Source: Trichopria drosophilae
Lineage: Eukaryota; Arthropoda; Insecta; Hymenoptera; Diapriidae
Direction of reading: 5' to 3'
Assembly: GCA_030407085.1 (NCBI GenBank)
Contig: CM059584.1
Coordinates: 140,544,001 to 140,608,000, forward strand
Length of the DNA: 64,000 bases
Position 1 is the stretch's first letter, and each line of letters opens with the position of its first letter. Below, piece after piece: positions 1 through 12,667 of this stretch. The notes beneath the pieces are model-generated. The model searched no databases. It saw only the letters and a program-made list of their open reading frames with translations, and was not told the origin of the DNA. The position numbers and the translations under genes are program-made.

Positions 1-761
1 ATATAAATAATATAAATCGTATTAAAAAAGCATGGAAAACGAGAAATATGGATCATATGACAAGGCTGACATAAACGTTGTGTAACGCGAAAGGAACCGC
101 GAGATGGCGCGGTGGGATGGGCCTTATGATCCGAAGGAAATTCATCCCCACTTTGTATTATTTTCTTCAAATCCAAATGCACGGTGGGAAGGCGTTTCTT
201 TCGCTTTCTAGCAACGCACATTGAAAAGTTGGCCATATGAAATTTGAACACGATTGATTTCGTTTGGACAAGGTAAGATATTCATTATTGTCAAGCATCA
301 AAGGGATTAAAGGTAATGGTACAATATTTCAGATTATTTCAAAGAAAAAGATATAAAATTGATTTCGAACCGTCTTAAGAAAATTATTCCAATGTAAAAA
401 GCTCGTTTAAGTGAAAATAAATGTTCATGAAAAATTACACTCAGAAAATGAAGATCTGCCATATAGTAAATTAAACTTTTGGTAAACAAGAATACGAGAT
501 ATATATTGTACTACAACGGTGTTGTTGTTTGTATTTTCACTATAATTCTGTTAAAGCATACAACTTTTTTAGGTTATTTACTTCAACGAAGATGTCCATA
601 TTGGACTGTTTATTAACAACTTATATTATTATGACAATTCTTTTACTCTTATAACGATTGATTATTGACATTATACATAAATTTATATATTTGAGGTGAG
701 TAACTAATCGAATAAATATCAAAGTTGAAAGAAATAAAAAAAGTATGTAGATCATTTTTAA
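1..761. other. AT-rich DNA without a recognisable gene
   Basis: I see no convincing open reading frame, RNA gene or repeat in this stretch. A somewhat GC-richer patch at about 60-230 contains no long ORF and no clear splice pattern. It ends in the TAA that flanks the MITE to the right. Confidence 0.5.
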
Positions 762-1220
762 GGGGATGCCCTACCTTCCTGCATTACCGATAATTGAGTA
801 CGAAAGTTGTACGATGCGGCAAAACTGATCCGAATAATGCAGTTTTATCAGCAAAACAACGGCCCAGTATTTTCATAATGTCAGTATCTTGAGTGCTGAC
901 CCTCGGTTTTTTTTAAAATGCCTACCTTTTTTGTCAAATAACAATAATATCATTAACCGACAATAAATGGCTCAAAACGGCGGTAGTGACGCCATTCCGC
1001 TGCGTTACGGGAGACGTTGTCAGCGATGTCGTCTAATGATTAATATTTCTTATTCTCTACGATGTTATTAATTTGACGATTCCGCGGTCAGTACTCTAGA
1101 TATATACATTTTGAAACTGCTGTACAAATTTTATCGATAAATATTCAGTTGTTGGATAACTTTTCGCTGCACAAGTCTGCGCTTCCTACGTCGGTAATGC
1201 AGGAAGGTAGGGCATCCCCC
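762..1220. mobile_element. MITE, PIF/Harbinger-like, with about 30-bp TIRs
   Basis: The left end reads GGGGATGCCCTACCTTCCTG and the right end, at about 1191-1220, is its reverse complement with one extra C; the match runs about 30 bp into the element. Both ends are flanked by TAA (759-761 and 1221-1223), which fits the 3-bp TWA target duplication of PIF/Harbinger transposons. The 459-bp interior has no ORF, so this is a non-autonomous element. The superfamily is inferred only from the TSD and the G-rich end. Confidence 0.75.
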
Positions 1221-1556
1221 TAAGAATTGACAGCTTGTTCGTTCTATATATCTGTAATTGCTGAAAGCAGGAAACAAGACATGGGTTCAGATAAAAATCG
1301 CAAACCTGCTAAAATATTGTAGTTTTAGTGTATGTTTAGTTTTTTTAGTTGCGTAATGGTCGCGTGCATGTATTCGTACTCGCGCGCGCGCCTTTTAATA
1401 TGTTTGCAAAATGCGAATATACTAAGCCTTTATACATTGGGATCTGACGTTTGTCGATGGGAGTATTTCAAAATACTTAAAGATAATCTGTCAAAAAAGA
1501 CGATCGGTCTGCAGACCAATCTGGCTAAAATGTTACAAAAGAAAATACGACAGGAT

Positions 1557-1596
1557 TAAGGAGACGCCCTACCTCTCTGCATTACCGACAATCCAC
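1557..1596 (+). repeat. Solo left end related to the MITE at 762-1220
   Basis: After TTAA the sequence GGAGACGCCCTACCTCTCTG and the next bases (GCATTACCGACAA) match the TIR of the upstream MITE with a few substitutions. I find no matching right end within the next 3 kb, so this is a truncated copy, or an end separated by later insertion. It lies just upstream of the hAT remnant, but I cannot show that it is that element's terminus. Confidence 0.55.
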
Positions 1597-1732
1597 TATC
1601 GAATTCGACGCGTAGATTCCAATGTGTGTAAGCAATTTTATATACTTCTTTTTTTTTATTTTTTGTCGATTGTTGCTGAATTGTTTCTTAATATTTCTAA
1701 GCTCGTATTTTTTTTTGTACAGATAATAAAAA

Positions 1733-3738
1733 ATGATTGAAAGTGAAGCAACTACAAATGAAAGCGAAAATAAAGCTAAGAAACCGAAGACGATGAAATA
1801 TGCGCAAAAGTACAGAAGAGAATGGGAGCAAGAAAGTCAATTCAAAAATTGGTTACAATCCAGTATATTAGGGGCCCGAATTACTTCCGTTGTAAAGTGT
1901 GTGGCAAAGATTATGTGACAAATGGTGGGAAACCGTATCTTGTAAAACATATGAAAGGAGTAAAACATGTTTCTCTAGCGTTATTAATTAAATCTCAGCC
2001 TTTAATTAGTTCGAAAATCAATGAAACTTCGGAACTCGAAAACAAAATAAAGGCTGCCGAAATTAAAATTTCCGCATCTATTGTTGAGCACAACCTACCT
2101 GTATCGTCGGTCGACCACATAACTAAATTAATCAAAGAAATTAGTTTGGATCAAAAAGTAGCACAAGGTATATCATGTGCGCGAACTAAGTGTTCTAAAA
2201 TTATAGTAAATGTTATGGGCCTTTATTCTTTTGAACAACTTATAGAAGCTTTAAAAAGTACTAAATTTGCATTAATCGCTGACGAGTCTACCGACATTAG
2301 TACCATCGAAAATTTAGCATTAGTTGTCAGGTATTTTAATGGAAATTCTATTGTCGACAGATTTTTAGGGTTAATACCAGTTGCCGATGCAACATCTGAT
2401 AATTTGTACGCTTTTTTAAAAACAATGATATACCATATAAGAGTAATATGGTTGGGTTTGCAGCTGATGGGGCCAATAATATGTTTGGTGTGCATCACTC
2501 TTTAGCGATATTATTTAAAAATGATATTCCATATGTATTTATGATGAAATGCATATGTCATTCATTTGCACTGTGCGCCAGTAATGCCTGCGAAAAATTA
2601 CAGCGTATTGTTGAAGACGTAGCAAGAGAATGTATATAGTTATTTATGCCACAGTTATAAGAGGCAAGCCAAATTCCAGGAGTTTCAAAAAATCCTCGAA
2701 CTGGAGCCACATAAAAATCTACATCCTAGCCAAACGAGGTGGTTATCGATGTTAGAAGTAGTTCAAAGGCTTTTAGAGCAATATGATGCACTTATTGCGT
2801 ATTTTTCAGAAGCCGTTAAAAGCGATAAATTATTAGCAGCCGATATGATACTTTCTAGATTGAAAGAACCATACATTAAAATGTACTTACATTTCTTGGA
2901 ATTTGTATTACCTCTTTTTACCGATCTAAATAAAGAAATGCAGTCGGAAGAACCCAAAATTTGTAAATTGTATAGAAATGTATGTAGGATTTTAAAAACA
3001 TTTTTCGATGCATTTCTTAAACCGGAATATTTGTCGAAAAATCGAATTGAAGATATCAATTTTAAAAATCCTCACAACTATCTTCCGATAGAGAAAGTTT
3101 ATTTGGGCGGTAAACTGGCATACACAATTCTTTCTGATAATCACGGCTTAGATTCGAAATCTTTGTTAGATTTTAGACAACGATGTTTGTCTTTTTATAT
3201 CGAAGCATGCACACAAATAACCATGAGGTTCAATTTTAGAGATCCAATCACGGCTATAATTAAAGAAATGAGTGTCCCGGATCCCGAAAATGTTCGTTCT
3301 GGCAATACCCAATCGATAATTCCATTAGCTGCTCATTTCCCAAATTTAATATCAGCTGAACAATATAATCTTATAGATAATGAATGGCGAAAACTCAGGA
3401 ATACTGATTTACCCCCCACTTCCCTTTCAACTACTGAATTTTGGATAAATATCGGCAAAATGACATGTGGCGATGGTTTGAAAGCATGCCCCATAATCAC
3501 TGAATTTGCATTAACTGTATTAAGCATGCCACATTCTTCCGCAGCCGTAGAACGAATATTTTCTGTTATTAATCAGAATAAAACCAAAACCCGCAATCGT
3601 TTGGAAACACCAATGTTAACGGGTATCTTACATACAAAAACATTATTTGATAAATCAATTTCGTGTTTTAATTTTAACGCGCCGAAAGAAATGATTAACA
3701 AACTTAATGATAAGATGTACGAACGTAAAAATGAATAA
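1733..3738 (+). pseudogene. hAT-family transposase, three frameshifts
   Basis: The transposase can be followed across four reading segments: 1733 to about 1860, about 1860-2430, about 2430-2635 and about 2640-3738. Each junction is a frame change, so the copy is dead. Visible parts in order are a basic, charged N-terminus; a BED-type zinc finger (CKVC, then H-x5-H, about 1890-1970); the hAT catalytic start LIADESTDIS (about 2275); the GFAADGANNM block and the CICHSFALCA region (2450-2600); the TRWLSML block (about 2740); and the C-terminal dimerisation motif SSAAVERIFSVINQ (about 3535-3575). In hAT transposases the last region mediates multimerisation and the zinc finger binds the element ends. 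Joined length would be about 660 residues, normal for the family. Termini and the expected 8-bp TSD could not be identified. Confidence 0.9.
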
Positions 3739-5025
3739 TTTAAAAAATTATTAAGATAAAGATATAGGTTATTAAAAGCGCTATTATAAATCAAAAAATT
3801 ATAAATAAATAATAAATGTTCTTTTTATTTAGATTGTTAAGTAGATTATTTTTATATTACGAATATTATTGTTACCACATTGTACATTTGAGTTGAATTT
3901 TAACAAAAAGATTCAAAATATATTACAAATATCAGATCATTTCATGACGAGTTGCCTCTTTAAATTTCCTATACAGTTAATGCTTGCGATGAAATCTTCC
4001 CAATTATCTGTTTTTTTTTCTTTAATTTTACACACGCGGGCACATTCAAACTTCAAACATACACTCGCGCGCTAGTGCGCCACCTACGTCATAGATCTAA
4101 AAAAATACCTATATATATTTTTTTAGACATATTTTATTACACATATGGCACATATGTATGTACGTATATTCCCTATAAAACGACATTGGCACCATCTACA
4201 GAATTCTCCAGAAATTTTCACCGTGCTCTACAGAATTTCATTGGCATCGACGTGGCAACCCTGCTTTATTGTACTCTTTTCATCGTGTACGAAAAAGCGC
4301 TACATAGTGTAAGCAAATCGTGCACGATAAAACGCGGAAATCGTACGGAGTTACATAAAAATATAAACAGATGAGGAATATAACAAGTCACGTCGAACAC
4401 CAGAACCAAGGTTAGAGGGCGGGAATGTAACCAATAAAATATCAAATACAATTAGCAATTTTTATTTATTTCTTTCCGTATACAGTGCGTCGTTTTTCAA
4501 TTTTTATACATGTACAAGTTTGAATTAAATATTTTCTTAAATAATATTTAATAACAATTACGTTGTATATATTTAAACCGGCCGGTTTTACCCGTAGAGC
4601 GGCGCGGCGCTACTTTCCATACGTTTATGTTCCGACAGGCCCATACGAATATAGTGTCTATGGTCTTTCAGTGCACACTACCGGGCGGAAACGCAAAGAA
4701 AAACGATCTCGTTATGGAAACACAAAATATCTTTATTTAAGCGTGTATAGCGACGACAATTTCGATATGACCGACCGCGACTACCCGGTTTTGACGAATT
4801 TCGGAAACCGTAAGAGAGCGGGACTTGAGGAGACGCTCGTTTTTATAGAAGCTCGTTGATAGGCACATAAACGGACCGTTGTCAAGGAACGCTTTTCATT
4901 TATTTTTTATACTTTTCGATCCATCTAGAAATTTCATGCAACATTCATTTTTTAAACAATAATGTTTATAAAGATAACCACGTGTTTTACTGACTTATTC
5001 AAGTCCTGCTCTTGACACAGGGCTA
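3739..5025. other. No gene recognised; GC-richer patch at 4560-4860
   Basis: The AT-rich sequence after the hAT remnant carries short ORFs but no family I recognise. The patch at 4563-4859 has higher GC and an open frame of 98 codons rich in Arg and Tyr, with no motif, splice context or neighbour to support it. GGCCGGT and CCGGGCGG words appear here and again in the repeat at 5.03-5.47 kb, so both may belong to one decayed element. Confidence 0.35.
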
Positions 5026-5475
5026 ATCGGCTGGTAAAATTGAGCTTACCAGCCGAAAATACCGCCCGGTCCATTTACCAGCCGATAAATTACCGGGCGG
5101 TATTACCGTCCCGGCTGAGACCGCTTTACCAGCTGAGATTACCGCTCGGCTCATTTTACCAGCCAACTTTACCATCCGAGTTTACCGACTGATTTTACAA
5201 GCCGATAAATTACCGGACGGTATCACCGTCTCATTTTACCGGCCGACTTTACCAGCCTATTTTACCTTACGAATTTACCAGACGAGTTTACCGGCCTATT
5301 TTACCGTCTGCTTTTATCGCCCGATTTTACCAGGATAAATTACCGGGCGGTTTTACCGGCCGGTATTACCACCGGTATTACCAGCCGATATTACCGACGC
5401 TGTGATCGCAATCTGCCTGGTAAATTTGCCTGGTTTACTGTTCCAAATTACCATGTGGTAATACCGACCGGTTTT
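5026..5475 (+). repeat. Degenerate short-period repeat, TTTACC(A/G)GCC-type unit
   Basis: About 35 occurrences of TTACC/TTTACC are followed by a variable GC-rich word (AGCCGA, GGGCGGT, GGCCGA, GTCTG) at roughly 10-14-bp spacing. The strand bias is strong: TTACC runs on the + strand almost throughout, with GGTAA only at the two edges (about 5034 and about 5420-5460), which gives a weak inverted-terminal look. There is no ORF. It resembles neither a simple microsatellite nor a perfect minisatellite. Confidence 0.7.
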
Positions 5476-8142
5476 TTTTTCAGTAGGGTGGCATACTTAT
5501 ATTTATAATCATATTTATATTTTACTCAGAACTCATAGCATTAATCTCCAGAACATCCGTATGGAACAATGCAAACAAATTCATGTTTGCTATTTCATAT
5601 CAAAATGCATTTTTCCTGTACACTATAAATACATAATACGTAAGCACATTTTGTAGATCGTGTGAAAGTTCGAACACATTCGGATATGTACACATTTCGA
5701 AAAAATTATTCTTTTGTAAGTTTTGGAAATTTTCAAAATTCGTTTATATATGTATGTGTTAATCGACTTGAGGTCGCCCCACCCCCTCTCAATGACTATC
5801 GAAATTTTAGCAGATTTCGCGCCATCTCTTGTCGTTTTCGAGAAAATTAAGAATTTAAAAAAATTTTAAAATGTAACACAAATGTCCTATGACGTTATAA
5901 ATAGTGATCGACAGTGATAGACCAGTGGTCCGTATCGCGCGCGGTCGTTGATCGCGTAAAGCCTCTTTGTTGAGGGCCAATACTTTGATAGGTGACTGCT
6001 TAAGATCAGCTTTTTTTAAAATAAATTATTTATCTTAAAAAAATTTGTAAAAATATTAAAATTAAATAATAAACTAAAAATAAGAAACAAAATAGAATTT
6101 TGTATTAAAATCTCTTATATGGTGCCCCACACTTGTGTCACACTAACTTTTTTTATTCGGGCAGTCTCATATTTTATATTTTTGCAACCTTTCGGTATAT
6201 ATACCTCGTATATATGGAATAGATGTTTTTTTTATAGTTTACTTTGCTATTATCGTTATGATTTTCAATAGAATTATAATATTTATCTGCTCTAGAATTG
6301 ATGCATTCATTAATATTGTCAGTAGGGAATTCATTTTCAAATAAAATGTGCCTGACCAAAGTAAGGTTCTATCTTCTAAAACGTATTTCCGAGAGATTAC
6401 TTTGTCAAGTAGACTCCATGCTACACTTAACTTATCATTTAATGGATGATCAGAACAAAAGTTGAGGTTTCGACCAGAACAAGTGGTTTTATGATACTAA
6501 TCCGTATCTAATAACCCATTATTATTTCTAATGATAAGCAAATCAGAAATGAAGGTGGATTCGTTTTAATATCCTTTGATTTTTGTAAAATTATTAAATG
6601 GATTTAAAATCTGTTCTTTGAGAGTTTAAGACTTAGTTTTTTAATTAAAATGTCTTTTAAGAAATCCCATTACAAGATCGGCAACTAATCGGGTAACTGA
6701 AGAATTATTTGACAATTATAGAAATCGTAGGGAATAGAATAATCAAGCGCCTATATATTGGCAACCCTTCATACTAGCCATAAGACGTACAGAGGCTTTC
6801 AGGGGCTGCTAAACTACCTCCGGTTTTTATCAAATTCGTTGTTACCTATATTTTCAGGGAGAATTCATAATGACGTACTATCTTATGATTCTTTTAGAGT
6901 GACGAACTATATTATTTATATGAACCACAAACGATAGAAGAATTAATTAAATGGATCTCGCAAGAATTTCGTAGGTAACTGTGGAAACTGTATTTATAGT
7001 ACAAAAATGTCCTTATAAAGTGCTTGGCAGATAAGGTAGGAATTTTCACTAAAAACACGTAAATACTCACGTAATTTACATAAATATTAATAGAAATCGA
7101 GAGAAGCGAAATAAATTTCTTACGGCTGCGAAATAAAGTGTAACTAAATTTTTAGAGCGAAATGAAAATTCAGCGTCAGCTCCCAGGCTCGAAGGACATT
7201 ACAACTGAAAATGGTATTAAGAAAAGAAAAAGATTTTTGAAAGAAACGATATGAATTTTATTCTCGAAATATGAAGGCGAAAAATTATTTAAAATTTCAC
7301 ACGCATTATTTTGGCATTTGAAACCATTTCGGATTATAACAAAAAATATTCCGAACGAGAGTCACGCTTGTGCATAATACGCATGAATTTGTATTCATTT
7401 GCAGAAACACCTAGAGCACTTTTGAAAAAAAAATTCCGACTGAAAATGCCAAAAACTTCGCTCAATTCTGAATTGTTAATTAACTAATAATAGTATATAT
7501 TTTGACTATTTCAAGGGTGTAAATAAATGCATTGAAATTGTGGATAATAAATAAATGTAGAATTATTTCGAGTGGACTGCGCAGAAACAAAATAAAGTAC
7601 GTAAGCAAGGGTACGTGTTCACTGTAACAGTAATGAATAAACCAAAAATGGTTTTTCTATTAAAGAAATTACGAATTTTTTGGTTCGTATTGTATACTTA
7701 TTTACATATTTACATAGTATAGGTACAGACCGTCACAGCAAGAAATTAAATTTCACGATTAAATTAGTTGGAAATGCACAACAATTTAATTATGGGATTT
7801 TTTTTCATCATTTTGTACGACAAAAAGGGAAAGTAATAAATAAATGGTTGCGCTTCTAAAAAAATATATTTTAAACTCTACAGTTAACATTTCCAGTGAT
7901 ACGCTGTATGACCTTGCATACGAAGCAAACTTGTTAACATCCGTGCTTGGAAATATCAACTATTTATTGTTATTGAATTTGACATGAATAATGTTTTACA
8001 AAGTTTAAATCTAAGAAAACATTCCGTTACAAGGTTGTTTCTTAAGTTTTCTAAAAAAAAATCAATTCAATAGAAGCACAAATTTTGAATCTACAGTGTT
8101 TCATAAAAAAACGCAGTATCTCAAAACTATAATAATTTAGTT
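5476..8142. other. AT-rich DNA, no gene found
   Basis: Only short ORFs with low-complexity composition occur here. I see no conserved protein motif, RNA gene or clear terminal repeat. A short GC-rich patch at about 5925-5960 (GCGCGCGGTCG) has no supporting context. Confidence 0.45.
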
Positions 8143-10093
8143 TTACCTGTGTGAACCTGGCACCCGACTTGAAGATATCGGAAATGTCAAATATGGATTT
8201 GAAAGATTATCGATTGTACCCGATTGTACCACAAAACATTTCGTTTGTACCTCGAAGGGGAAAAAGTTACAGGAGTTACAAAAAATGCCAGCACCCGACA
8301 TTAAGATAAACGTATCGGGTAGGGTGGTATTGATTTAAAATCGTTTGTACCCGATTGTACCACTCGAATTTTCTTTTGTACCTCAAAGGTACAAAAGTTA
8401 CAACCGTTACAAATTTATTTTTTCCGCCGTTTGTAAGAACGTCAGGCAAAAGCTATTACTGTGAGCAAATTAAACGCAAATTTACAATTTCCTAAAATTA
8501 TTTCATGAACCCACGGGCGATACAAAAGTTACAACAGTTACAAAATATCTAAAATTTTTTTTTCGACTTTTGACGAGACAATGGGAAAGAAGATCGTGTC
8601 ATCGAACTTGTCACGGGATTAACAACATCCAGCAAATTTCCCATCGAACCCCTGCGAACGTACATAAGTTACAAAAGTTACAAAACGTGCGAAATCATGT
8701 TTACCACTTCTAATCAGGAAATAGAAAAGAGAACGGCAAAGGTTACAAAAATTTCAATCTGAATGATTGAAGATTAAGGCACCATGCAAAAATGTTGTAA
8801 CTAACGAGGTACAAGCGATTCAAAAAATCGAGTCGTCATTTCTGAGGTTCTTTAATACAACCAAGCTAAATCCATCGCTTGTACCCTTTTGAAATTGCCT
8901 TAAAAAAATTCCAAAATGATTTAGTTCCGTAAATGCAACAGAAAAAGTATTGTAACTTTGTAACTAACGAGGTACAAACGATTGAAAAAATTCAGTCGTC
9001 ACTTCCGAGGTTCTTGAAAACAGCCGTGCTAAATCCATCGTTTGTACCCCTATGAAATTGCCTTAAAAAAATTCCGAAATGATTTATTTTCGTCAATGCA
9101 CCGAAAAAGTTTTGTAACTTTGTAACTAACGGGGTACAAACGATTGAAAAAATTCAGTCGTCACTTCCGAGGTTCTTGAAAACAGCCGTGGTAAATCCAT
9201 CGTTTGTACCCCTCTGAAATTGCTGTACCCTATTGAAAAAATCGATTTTTTAAATAGTTTGTACTCCGTTAGTTACAAAGTTACAAAACTTTTTCTGTTG
9301 CATTTACGAAAATAAATCATTTTGAAATTTTTTTAAGGGAATTTCAGATGGGTACAAACAATGAACTTAGCTTGCTTGAATTAAAGAACCTTAGAAATGA
9401 AGACTCGATTTTTTGAATCGTTTGTACCTCGTTAGTTACAAAATTTTTGCATGGTGCCTTGATCTTCAATCATTCAGATTGAAATTTTTGTAACCTTTGC
9501 CGTTCTCTTTCCTATTTCCTGATTAGAAGTGGTAAACATGATTTCGCACGTTTTGTAACTTTTGTAACTTATGTACGTTTGCAGGGGTTTGATGGGAAAT
9601 TTGCTGGATGTTGTTAATCCCGTGACAAGTTCGATGACACGATCTTCTTTCCCATTGTCTCGTCAGAAGTCGAAAAAAGAAATTTAGATATTTTGTAACT
9701 GTTGTAACTTTTGTATCGCCCGTGGGTTCATGAAATAATTATAGGAAATTGTAAATTTGCGTTTAATTTGCTCACAGTAATAGCTTTTGCCTGACGTTCT
9801 TACAAACGGCGGAAAAAATAAATTTGTAACTGTTGTAACTTTTGTACGTTTGAGGTACAAAAGAAAATTCGAGTGGTACAATCGGGTACAAACGATTTTA
9901 AATCAATACCACGCTACCCGATACGTTTATCTTAATGTCGGGTGCTGGCATTTTTTGTAACTCCTGTAACTTTTTCCCCTTCGAGGTACAAACGAAATGT
10001 TTTGTGGTACAATCGGGTACAATCGATAATCTTTCAAATCCATATTTGACATTTCCGATATCTTCAAGTCGAGTACCAGGTTCACCCAGGTAA
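8143..10093. mobile_element. Foldback element, 1.95 kb, near-complete inverted repeat
   Basis: The two halves are reverse complements over almost the whole length. The left end TTACCTGTGTGAACCTGG mirrors the right end CCAGGTTCACCCAGGTAA. Internal landmarks such as the GATATCGGAAATGTCAAATA block (about 8176) and its mirror (about 10048-10068) confirm the symmetry; the centre lies near 9.12-9.24 kb. The inner left arm holds tandem sub-repeats of about 170 bp, starting near 8780, 8950 and 9115. Words GTTACAAAAGTTACA and GTACAAACGATT recur throughout. There is no transposase and no clear TSD. It would form a very long hairpin RNA if transcribed. Confidence 0.85.
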
Positions 10094-11546
10094 TTTCGTC
10101 ATATGAATTAGCGCATAATTATAGTAATAAGCGGCCTAAAAGGCTAAAACAAAATATATTTGCAGAAGTGTATCATATTAACTCGTTACACAACAAAAAA
10201 ACGAAAATGATATCAAATATTCGTTTACAAGCCGTCATATTGCACGTACCCACTTTGACATTTAAGTTTTCCGCCCATAGTTATCCAAGTTTATGATCCG
10301 CGTACGCAGAATTTTCATTTAATCATGATCTCCGCATTTCACTCTGGCACAAAGTTGTTGATCAAGAAACATTTTTAAAGAAAAAGCAATTGCATTTATT
10401 CTGAATTTTATGGACAGGGAAAGAAAAGGACGACAAATTTTACGATAAAAATAATGCGTACCAATTTTCTTTTCGAGATTATAACATGAATTGATATTTT
10501 TAAGCATGTAAGTTATCTTCCTAGACTTCATATACATAATATACATAACGAGTATACTATATATAAATTTAAATGAGTGTGTGACTATTCGATGTGATTA
10601 GAGAGTGCAATAATTAGAATACTCTTAGCGTTATAAGAATTAAAATGAAATACTATATGGGATTTCGGTTGCGTAAGAAAACTATATTTTATTTAATTAT
10701 ATCATTTAAAGCAATTAACTTTGAAAACAAAAAGAATCTTCTTATACTAAATTAAATTTTACATTTAAGTTGCAATTTTTATAAGTTATAGTTACGAATA
10801 ATATCTGAAAATATAACCTCGATTTTATCACTCGATGAAGTATTATTATATTGAATGAGTTTATCGATGCTTCGATTCAAGTTGTTTAAAAAAAAATTAC
10901 TTTGATCAAAACTTACTCAAAATAACTGTAATAAATGTTGGGACGAATATACTCGTCTACGTGGATGAATACGAAAGCGATTTAGTTTAGACGAGTATAA
11001 TCCTTAGCTTTGTTTGTCAACAAAAATATTTAGCAAACGCACAACATTACAAGGAAAATAAAATGCAGTTAAAAATTAGACACCTACGGTTAAGTGGATA
11101 ATCGAAATCACTAACGAGAATGTTTGAGGAAGCATGAGTCATTGTTATTCAAAATTATGCAACGAGTCTAAACTCATTTTTTTATCGATTAATAAAAATT
11201 GTTTAATTGTTAGCAGTATTTGTTAATAACATTAAAAAAGCTTTCCAATGTATCATATATTATATAATAATCTTGTCGAAAGATCCTCAAAAGCTGAAAA
11301 ATCTAAATCAAAATTGACGCTTATAATGCTAAACGGTAATTTATTAAATAATGTTATACAAAAAAGTCCATATAGATAAAGTCATACATAAAAATAATAT
11401 ATCCATCACGGTTACTTCGCATGGCGATTTTTCATGTTTTTCATTTTTTTTTGCACATACAATAAAATGTACATCAAACAGGTGGTGGAGGCCGGAGAAC
11501 ATAATTCCGAAAATCAAAACCCCGAAAGGCTAAAATTTCGATATTG
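10094..11546. other. AT-rich DNA, no gene found
   Basis: Short ORFs only, with no recognisable domain, RNA gene or repeat boundary. Confidence 0.45.
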
Positions 11547-12667
11547 CACGGAGAAAAATAATCAGCAAAATCAGCCGAAAAATCCGCAGATTCTACCAAT
11601 TTTATCCTATAGGGACAGCTGCTGGAATTCCGTTAGGGATAGCCGATAATTTCAGCTAAATTTACTGAAAAAGTCCGCAAATTTAACGGAACAAATCTGC
11701 TAATGTAGCGGAAATTTAGAGCTAAGCGCGAATTGAGTAGGGTTAAGGCTACATTAGCGGAATCAAATCAGCTAAAATTGCATATATTTTCGGCAATTCC
11801 AGCCGAAAATTTTAGCTGATATGAATCAGCTAATCCACACTGAGAGAAGTTTAGGGTAGCAGGTACCCTAAGCTAGGAGACGGGCGGTCCGAAAAATAAA
11901 AACCGCAATTAAACCGCGATTAAAAATTGTGGGCGTTAAATTAAAATTTCTTTTCTTTAGCACCATCTTTGTTTTAGCTTTAAGAAAGTGTATATACAAC
12001 TTCTGCACGGTTAAAGTATTTAATGATATTAAAAAACTCGACTGAAGTACAAAAGTTGGTGTTATTTTCATATTAACGCTTCCGTCGTGAAAATGGTGCA
12101 AGATAGTATAAAATTGTACTAAACCTTTTTTATAGAGCACGAAATTTCCTACAAAAATGTCACGGAGGCCCCTAATCTAAAGTCAACAGTTTAGCCATAA
12201 ATAATGCTTAAAGTTGCATCGAAAATTTTTGAGGTTATAGATCGGTCACCGTTGACTTCTAAGATGAAATTATGTCGTTATTTGTGGCTAAACTAGTGTC
12301 TTTAGACTAGGGCCCTCACTGACTTTTTTGTAGGAAATTTTGTGCTCTACAATAAAGGTTTAGTACAATTTTGTGCTATCTAGCACCATTTTCGATACGG
12401 AAGCGTTAATATGAAAATAACACAAATTTTTATACTTCAATCGAGTATTTTAATATAATTAAATACTTTAACTACGTAGATGTTGTATACACACTTTCTT
12501 AATGCTAAAACAAAGATGGTGCAGAAGAAAAAAATTTTTATTTTAACGCCCACAATTTTTAATCGCGGTTTAATCGCAGTTTTTATTTTTCGGACCGCCC
12601 GTGCCCTAGCTTAGGGTACCTGTTACCCTAAACTTCTCTCAGTGCAGCGGAGTTATTTTTCTCCGTG
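11547..12667. mobile_element. Outer MITE with CACGGAGAAAAATA ends, split by another element
   Basis: The left end CACGGAGAAAAATA (11547-11560) is mirrored by TATTTTTCTCCGTG (12654-12667). The body (11561-11837) is built of short words such as AATCAGC, TCAGCTAAAAT and GGAAT in both orientations. Its right part is reduced to about 20 bp because the 807-bp element at 11838-12644 sits inside it. No ORF of interest and no certain TSD. Confidence 0.65.
11838..12644. mobile_element. Inverted-repeat element nested in the outer MITE
   Basis: CACTGAGAGAAGTTTAGGGT at the left is mirrored by the reverse complement ending CTCTCAGTG at 12644. The arms stay complementary for several hundred bases each, for example the GGGCGGTCCGAAAAATAAAA block at about 11882 and its mirror at about 12578-12600. 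Non-coding, hairpin-forming and non-autonomous. The CACTG start is shared by more than one DNA-transposon group, so I do not assign a superfamily. Confidence 0.75.

Noticed and set aside
4563..4859. 98-codon ORF in a GC-richer patch
   Set aside because: No domain, no splice context and no homology I recognise. Kept only as a remark.
9684..9881. 65-codon ORF on the minus strand
   Set aside because: Inside the 8.1-10.1 kb foldback, with low-complexity composition.
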